Positions 58,802-64,000 of a DNA stretch of 64,000 bases are shown piece after piece (position 1 is the first letter of the stretch; every line of letters starts with the position of its first letter). Source of the stretch: Miscanthus floridulus (Eukaryota; Streptophyta; Magnoliopsida; Poales; Poaceae); the NCBI RefSeq assembly GCF_019320115.1, contig NC_089581.1, positions 10,479,707-10,543,706 of the forward strand, given 5' to 3'. A program made the position numbers and the translations under genes. Under the pieces are notes generated by a model. The model did no database searches. It was given only the letters and a program-made list of their open reading frames with translations, and was not told the DNA's origin.

Positions 58802-59450
58802 TTTTTTTCTTGAATGCGCAAAAGGTTTGCGTACATTTGTATTAAAGCAAGAGAAGTTTTAAGCATAGCCTCCCTAGCAATGTGTTCCATGGCGGACTAC
58901 TCACGCACTAGACAACCTAACTTGCATGCCCCGGCGTCAATCCATTGGTTGGCAACATGCTTGATGGTTGATAGCACTTGTGGTACTGTGGAGGCGGTAT
59001 TGCGGAAGCATCTCGCATTCCGCTCTTTCTACAGTTGCCATGCCACTAGAGCGAAGATGGAATCTGTTCCCTTTCTTCTATCGCTGTTCCAGCGCAGCCT
59101 CCATGCACTCCACCATGCGAGTATGGACTGGACATTTTATTTTACATGTTAGCAAAATAGCCTTGAATTTGCTTTTCCATGAGGAGTCAAAGTATGTATG
59201 GTTCAACATAGCATTCCAGCTAGTGAAACTTGGGTCACCAATATACAGGGCTTGAATTCCGTGAAATTATACAGGAAAAATTGAAATGCTGGTGGAGTCA
59301 AGAAGGATGTTGTCTACTTAGTTCCTATAATTGGTCCTACTTGGCAGCTAGTGGTTCTCGCAACTCGTGGAGAAAAATGACTGCATTGTCATCATTAGGA
59401 TGTGTAGGCCAAAAGACAACAAAGTGATGATGAACCTTCTGTGTTTTCTC
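58802..59450 (-). mobile_element. Antisense LINE 3' end
   Basis: A T run at 58,802-58,808 followed by CTTGAATGCGCAAAAGGTTTGCG and CATTTGTATTAAAG is the reverse complement of a typical plant LINE tail (CTTTAATACAAATG...TTCAAGAAAA). The 5' limit on the minus strand is uncertain. No TSD could be matched. Confidence 0.5.
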
Positions 59451-59459
59451 ATCCTATAT

Positions 59460-59744
59460 AATCGATGGCAGTGACGATGTACAGAGATTTCCACTGTTTG
59501 CTAGAAAAATGTGCAGTCATGGAGGCTGGTTGATCTTGTCTTTAATTTGTCTACCTATGTAGCAAGAACTTGTATGTACACCCTATCATCTTCTCATCTC
59601 TTGCAGAAAATGCACAATTATATAGCACCGACGTTGATTCTTCAATCAAACAAAACTATAAATTATTCCGTCATTTGCAATCACTTCTGGTATAGTATGG
59701 GACTAATTTGTGTAGTGTACCAATTAGGTTCATTTTCACAACAC

Positions 59745-59790
<46 letters not shown>

Positions 59791-60514
59791 CTACTTTGTG
59801 CTATAAAACTGCTCGCCTGAAAGCAAATAAAAACTATCCCAGATAGCCTTTGTGTGGTCTTCGTCTCAACTTTTTACCTATTTCTCAATACCAAGCACTT
59901 AGCCATGTTTAATATATATATGAATGTCATTTGTGCATCTACGTACAATCCATCCTCTAGGACTGAGAGGCATCTGGAAAGTATATTAGACTTTTTATCA
60001 TCCTTTTTGGGAGAACTGAAGTGTGGAGACTGTAGAACCTTTGTGCAAGTAATCACACGCAGCTAAATCGGCTCCTCTGATTTGTGTGTTGATACCATCG
60101 TGGCAGCAGTTACACAAGAGGTTTTGGCGTTTGTAACTGGCTTCTGTGCTGATCGTGGCGAATTCAGCATCAGTCAGAGCGGCTTCGTATGGTGCTGGGC
60201 TGCTGGCCTCAGCCCTCGGGCTCTCTTCGCAAGGACAGGGGTGCCCACCGCAACTGAATGTAAGTTCATAAAGAACTGCGCCTGCACGACAGGTCAATGG
60301 TAAATTTTCTTCCGTAATAAATTTTCTAGACCAGTCAATGGTTCAACTAATCAATCCGTGGCTGATTGATCCTGATTATAATAAGAACCACTGGGGATTC
60401 ATGCTAGCAATCATACTCGGCCTCTGCGTTTTGAGGTTCAAAACATTCCAAACCATAGACATGGCTGGGGCTGTCGCCGCTTTGAAGCACTCACATATTG
60501 CGTTCGGGTACTTT
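59460..60514. other. Unassigned sequence with a poly-C tract
   Basis: About 1 kb without a supported gene. A 60-codon frame at 60,338-60,520 encodes one hydrophobic span (WGFMLAIILGLCVLRF) but stands alone and has no recognised family. Confidence 0.35.
59746..59778 (+). repeat. 33-base poly-C tract
   Basis: Thirty-three consecutive C are followed by nine A. Such long C/G runs are rare in plant nuclear DNA. Length may be unreliable because homopolymers are hard to sequence. Confidence 0.9.
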
Positions 60515-61290
60515 ATATAGCAATTTTGTAAAACTCTGGTTTTCTTGAGCTTGAAAGAAGCTCACATGTATAGGACTCTTGTGTATCAGTATTATATCTT
60601 GGCCCACGTGTGGATCCAATCCATAATGTGTATGATTGTATCTTGGCTCACTTAACATATTTAACAAACAAACAAACAAATAAATAAATATAAAAGCACA
60701 ACGGCATGTTTCACAATTACACCTCTGTGCTATAATTACTCTTCTCTCTTTTTTTCGAGGGCACCATAACTACACTTTTCTGGTGGCGGCTCACTTCACA
60801 CTCCCTCTTGGCTCTTGCATTCACCTGGTGTATGCTCCATTTTCCTCGTTCTTAAATTCATTAACCTATTTTTTCTTCTACAACCGAACACTCGAGGGAG
60901 CCCGATGCATCCACAGTCAGTCTGCTACCTTCGGAATGAGTGGCGTCAGGCATGTTTCATGGATGGTGCATTCCAAATACGACCCGGGTATCCATGGCAC
61001 GCGTTCCATCCATTCATACACACAGATCTTGCGAAAGCTGAAACATGCGCATCTGTTAAGGGAGCAACTAGCTAGCATCCACAATACTTAATGTGCGCAC
61101 CTACTAGCTAGCGATCTGCAATAATCTGATATTATATTGCTCCATTTCATTTATGATTGCCAAGATGAGGATCTTAGATACTAGCATTTTGTAGAACTCT
61201 AGTTTTCCTGAGATCTCAAGAAGCTCCCATATATAATGAAGTAAGGTGGGGATGCTCTCTTCTCTATTTCCTCAAAAAAAAAAAAAAATC
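60515..61290 (+). repeat. Recurrent low-copy segment, copy 6, most complete
   Basis: In order it holds a LINE-like 3' end (60,526-60,590), a promoter-like part (ACAACGGCATGTTTCACAATTACACC, 60,700; CACTTCACACTCCCTC, 60,792), GGAATGAGTGGCGTCAGGCATG encoding MSGVRHVSWMVH, then CTTGCGAAAGCTGAAAC (61,028), and a second LINE-like 3' end with a run of 15 A (61,185-61,287). The repeated order suggests tandem duplication of one unit, perhaps a gene start joined to a LINE tail. Confidence 0.6.
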
Positions 61291-61460
61291 CTGAGCTAGC
61301 TGAAGCAAAAATGGCAGTTAGACATGGATCGTGTTGTCTTTATGTGCTAAAGATCATAACTTCAGTTGGGCCATTGTAGCATCCTTATTGCCTAACTATT
61401 GTTAAGAACAAAGATATCATCTCTGATCCATTGAAGGATCCGGATACAGCACATACTGAA

Positions 61461-61519
61461 CTATATATTGTTCAAGACATAATAAAAAACAAATTTTTTA
61501 TGTCTTGAACAATATATAG
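61461..61519. repeat. 22-bp perfect inverted repeat with 15-base loop
   Basis: Arms at 61,461-61,482 and 61,498-61,519 (CTATATATTGTTCAAGACAT and complement) sit at the junction between the recurrent segment and a LINE fragment. Confidence 0.9.
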
Positions 61520-62557
61520 CTCACTACTTGTATGAGAATAGTATCAAAAAAAGACTCAGCAGTTGGAAAGGAAAAATTGTGTCTTTAGGAGAAAGATTAG
61601 TGCTCATAAACTCAGTTTTATCTCACCCGTCTCTCTTCATGTTATGTTTTTTGAGGTCCCAAGCTAGAGAAGTATAAAAAATATTATTTTAGATCAAACT
61701 TTTTCTAGCAAAATGAGCAACATAAAAATAAGTATAGATTAATTAAATGGATATTGTTTGTCATCCAATGGAGCAATGAGGAATGAGAATTTTAAACTTA
61801 GACTTGCAGAACAAGTGCTTGTTAAGCAAATGGTTGTTCAAACTTTGTAATGAAGAAGGTATGTGGCAGAGATCTTATGAAATAAATATTTAGAAAATAA
61901 AACGTTAGGAGAAGCCTGTAAAAGAGCTGGGGGATTCATATTTTTGACAGGCTTAATGGGTATGAAGAGCCAGTTCCTAGATCTAGGTTGGTTCAGCATA
62001 AACAGTGGTAACCAAACCAGCTTTTGGGAACACAGGTGGCTAGGTTCGCAGGCTCTAAAAATTCAATATCCTTCATTGTTTAATATTGTCCAAAGAAAGT
62101 AAGCAACAATAGCAAAAGGTCTGGGTTCCATCCCGTTAAATGTAGCTTTTAGATGATTATTAGATGGAAACAAACTAGGAGATTGGCCACTTATTGTGGC
62201 AAGAGTGGCTAATATTAATACTAATGAAGGGAAAGGATGACTTATTTTGGTGGTTACATAAGGATGGAGTGTTTTCTGTTAGGTCTATGTACAACTTTCT
62301 TATCAATAATGGGGTAAAGGTGTCCGCAGGAAATTTGGCATATGAAGGTGCCACTAAAAACTAAGATCTTCTTGTGGTATTTAAAAAAAAAGGAGGTCGT
62401 TCTAAATAAGGGTAACTTAGCAAAGAGGAGGTGGGATGGTAGTAATTTTTGTTACTTCTCTAGCAAACATGAAACTATCGAACATCTCTTTTCTGATTGT
62501 CATTATGCCAAATTCCTATGGCGTACCATCCATTTAGTTCAGGGGTTCCCTCACTAA
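61520..62557 (+). pseudogene. LINE fragment, reverse transcriptase C-terminal and zinc-binding region
   Basis: Just after 61,540 the plus strand encodes KKRLSSWKGKIVSLGERLVL and INSVLSHPSLFMLCFLRSQA, a conserved LINE motif downstream of the catalytic core. At 62,342-62,557 it encodes MKVPLKTKIFLWYL and ETIEHLFSDCHYAKFLWR, the zinc-binding region. Between them the frame is broken several times. Confidence 0.8.
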
Positions 62558-62581
62558 CCAATGCCGAAACTTACGTATAGT

Positions 62582-62740
62582 CAGTGACGGAATTGGGCCA
62601 AATTCAAGCCTAGGGCCACTCAATAGAGTTAATGGGCTGGTTGTATTAGGCCTTCTTGCTACAGTAGTCTATAGTATAGAAAAAACAGGCCAACGCCTAG
62701 GGCCATGGCCCTAGCGGCCCCAGGCCTAAATCCGCCACTG
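62582..62740. mobile_element. 159-bp hAT-type MITE, perfect 8-bp TSD
   Basis: The ends CAGTGACGGAATTGGGCC and GGCCTAAATCCGCCACTG form an inverted repeat. Perfect CGTATAGT copies flank the element at 62,574-62,581 and 62,741-62,748. An 8-bp TSD with CAGTG termini fits hAT. Confidence 0.93.
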
Positions 62741-62748
62741 CGTATAGT

Positions 62749-63165
62749 ACTTGGTTAAAGTTGGGGGACTGAAACAAAATAGTACATTATTGACAGGGGC
62801 TGGGCTATTTGGCACACAAGAAATGATTATGTTTAACAATTGCCAATCAAAAATATTTTTGCAGGTATTGTTCAGGCGACACATTGGCTCTAATTATGAG
62901 CTCTGTAGCGCAGTCAAAACCACCTAGTATACTCTTGCCAGCTACTAGAAGCAAGATCGATGGAGTTTGTTGCCTCAGATGGATGACCTTTTATTTTTCA
63001 TATTGAATATTAATGTTATACATATTGCGTGTAGTTAGCGAAACTTTGCAATAATTTTGGACCGATGTCTCTTCTTTAAAAAGGTCTGAAGCCGGTTTTA
63101 TCCATTACCTAAAAAATGTTCATATATAGGAGCTATGTAACAGGGCAGCTCATGTATTAGCTTGT
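62749..63165. other. Intergenic, no gene seen
   Basis: About 420 bp with only short frames; possibly the tail of the LINE fragment resumed after the MITE. Confidence 0.35.
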
Positions 63166-63982
63166 TGTGACACGGCCTCGGCGGGTGGCGAAGGCCTCCG
63201 ACGGCGAGGTGTCGCTAAGGCGTCTTCGACCGTCTTAGGGCGGAAATCTGGCGCTGACTAAAGGAACTTTCCTGGCTATGCTCATAGGGCGCTGCACGAG
63301 GCTCAGCGAGCTTGTCGCGGATTCTGCCCAGGCCAGGCACATACATCTCCGGGCGCTCAGGCGGACGCCGCCCCGCTTCGGCTGACGGGTGTCTCCGGCG
63401 AGGAGGGCAGAGGCCGTCCTACCCCTGAACTAATCAAACAAACAATCTTGCCTAGGTGTGTGCAGGTACCTAAGCGTAGGCGCCCGTGGTCTGCGTGAGC
63501 GCGCCAGCATGGCCCCCGCGCGGCCGGGCGGAGACCTACGGATGATGTCTCCGACCGGACCGACGGAGACCCGTGTAGGCAGCGACGCGCCCCTGAAGAT
63601 GGAGGCCAGCATCGGGAACCCAGGCCTCTGGGCCGAAGACCGAGGCACGGTGGGCCGGCCGCTTATGGAGGCCCATTACTTGAAGACGGTGTGGCAGGAT
63701 TGCCCCACAAACAAGAGACTAGTGGCGTAATATTCCAGGAATGTACTGTAGCAGTTGAGGGGCATTGTAATAAATTCTGTCAAGAAGTAGTTGAGCCCTA
63801 TAAAGAGGGAACACTTGTAACAATGCGGGAGGATGGTGGATGAATTAATGAAACCCTAGCTTTTCGTGCCAGTTTCCTACACGCCCACCTGTCGCGCCTA
63901 TCCCGAGCCTCCACCCGAGGGCGACGCCTGGCGGGCGGAGGCCTCTTTTTCCCCACGCTGTCTGAGACCGCTAGTCTCAACA
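63166..63982 (+). mobile_element. 5' LTR of a gypsy-type retrotransposon running off the window
   Basis: It starts TGTGACACGGCC and ends TAGTCTCAACA, 817 bp. It is GC-rich, has a CTATAAA box at 63,798-63,804, and is followed at once by a primer-binding-site sequence. The rest of the element lies beyond 64,000, so a solo LTR with adjacent interior remnant cannot be excluded. The left target-site copy would be CTTGT (63,161-63,165). Confidence 0.82.
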
Positions 63983-64000
63983 TTGGCACCCACCGTGGTT
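63983..64000 (+). other. Primer-binding site of the right-edge retrotransposon
   Basis: TTGGCACCCACCGTGG follows the LTR directly. The same kind of sequence (TTGGCACCCACTATGGGG) follows the 5' LTR at 11,838, so both elements probably use the same tRNA primer class. Confidence 0.75.

Noticed and set aside
60338..60520. 60-codon frame with one hydrophobic span
   Set aside because: It has a coherent look but no family match that I can see, and it abuts a repeated LINE-like 3' end. Evidence is too thin to call a gene.

Overview
This looks like nuclear DNA of a grass. The codon use of the few genes, the GC-rich start of the gene at 26,821-27,453 and the families of LTR elements and MITEs all point to Poaceae. 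A sorghum/sugarcane-type grass (Andropogoneae) is my best guess, but it is an inference; nothing here fixes the species. I see no sign of a prokaryotic or organellar sequence, no CRISPR array, and no tRNA or rRNA gene. The window is mostly nested transposable elements around a small gene island. I did not find a clearly new biological system; the most notable content is structural.

Left part (1-14,300): an antisense long gypsy-type LTR (1-6,828) broken by another solo LTR (2,238-4,638), then two complete non-autonomous LTR retrotransposons with perfect 5-bp target duplications (7,128-10,845, TSD GTTAG; 11,444-14,095, TSD TTTTG). The second sits inside an older Stowaway-like MITE and carries a ten-copy 37-bp tandem array.

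Gene island (14,800-27,700): four gene models are supported. They are a three-exon actin-depolymerizing factor (15,426-17,675, +), an intronless SAUR-type auxin-responsive gene (19,367-19,648, -), a 73-residue single-span membrane protein (24,780-25,001, +) and a 210-residue protein with three predicted membrane segments (26,821-27,453, -). They are unrelated and each is transcribed on its own, as is usual in plants. MITEs (14,769, 21,082, 22,332, 23,150, 24,040) lie between them. A 439-bp retroposed, poly(A)-tailed insertion with an 18-bp TSD sits in a duplicated block downstream of the last gene.

Right part (27,700-63,165): a low-copy segment recurs about six times (near 27.8, 30.1-31.5, 37.2/43.8-45.3, 47.5/52.7, 57.8 and 60.5-61.3 kb) and may be remains of a duplicated gene cluster. 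It is cut up by insertions: two Helitron candidates, a 994-bp Mutator-type fold-back with an exactly centred axis and a perfect 9-bp TSD, a three-level nest of solo LTRs (37,308-43,790) in which every level has a perfect 5-bp TSD, a decayed copia element (47,818-52,726, TSD TAGGT) itself hit by a hAT MITE, and several LINE fragments. A further gypsy-type LTR with its primer-binding site begins at 63,166 and runs off the window.

Element boundaries with TSDs were read directly from the sequence. Superfamily names rest on TSD length, termini and recognisable protein motifs. Copy numbers, identities and ages were judged by eye and not computed.
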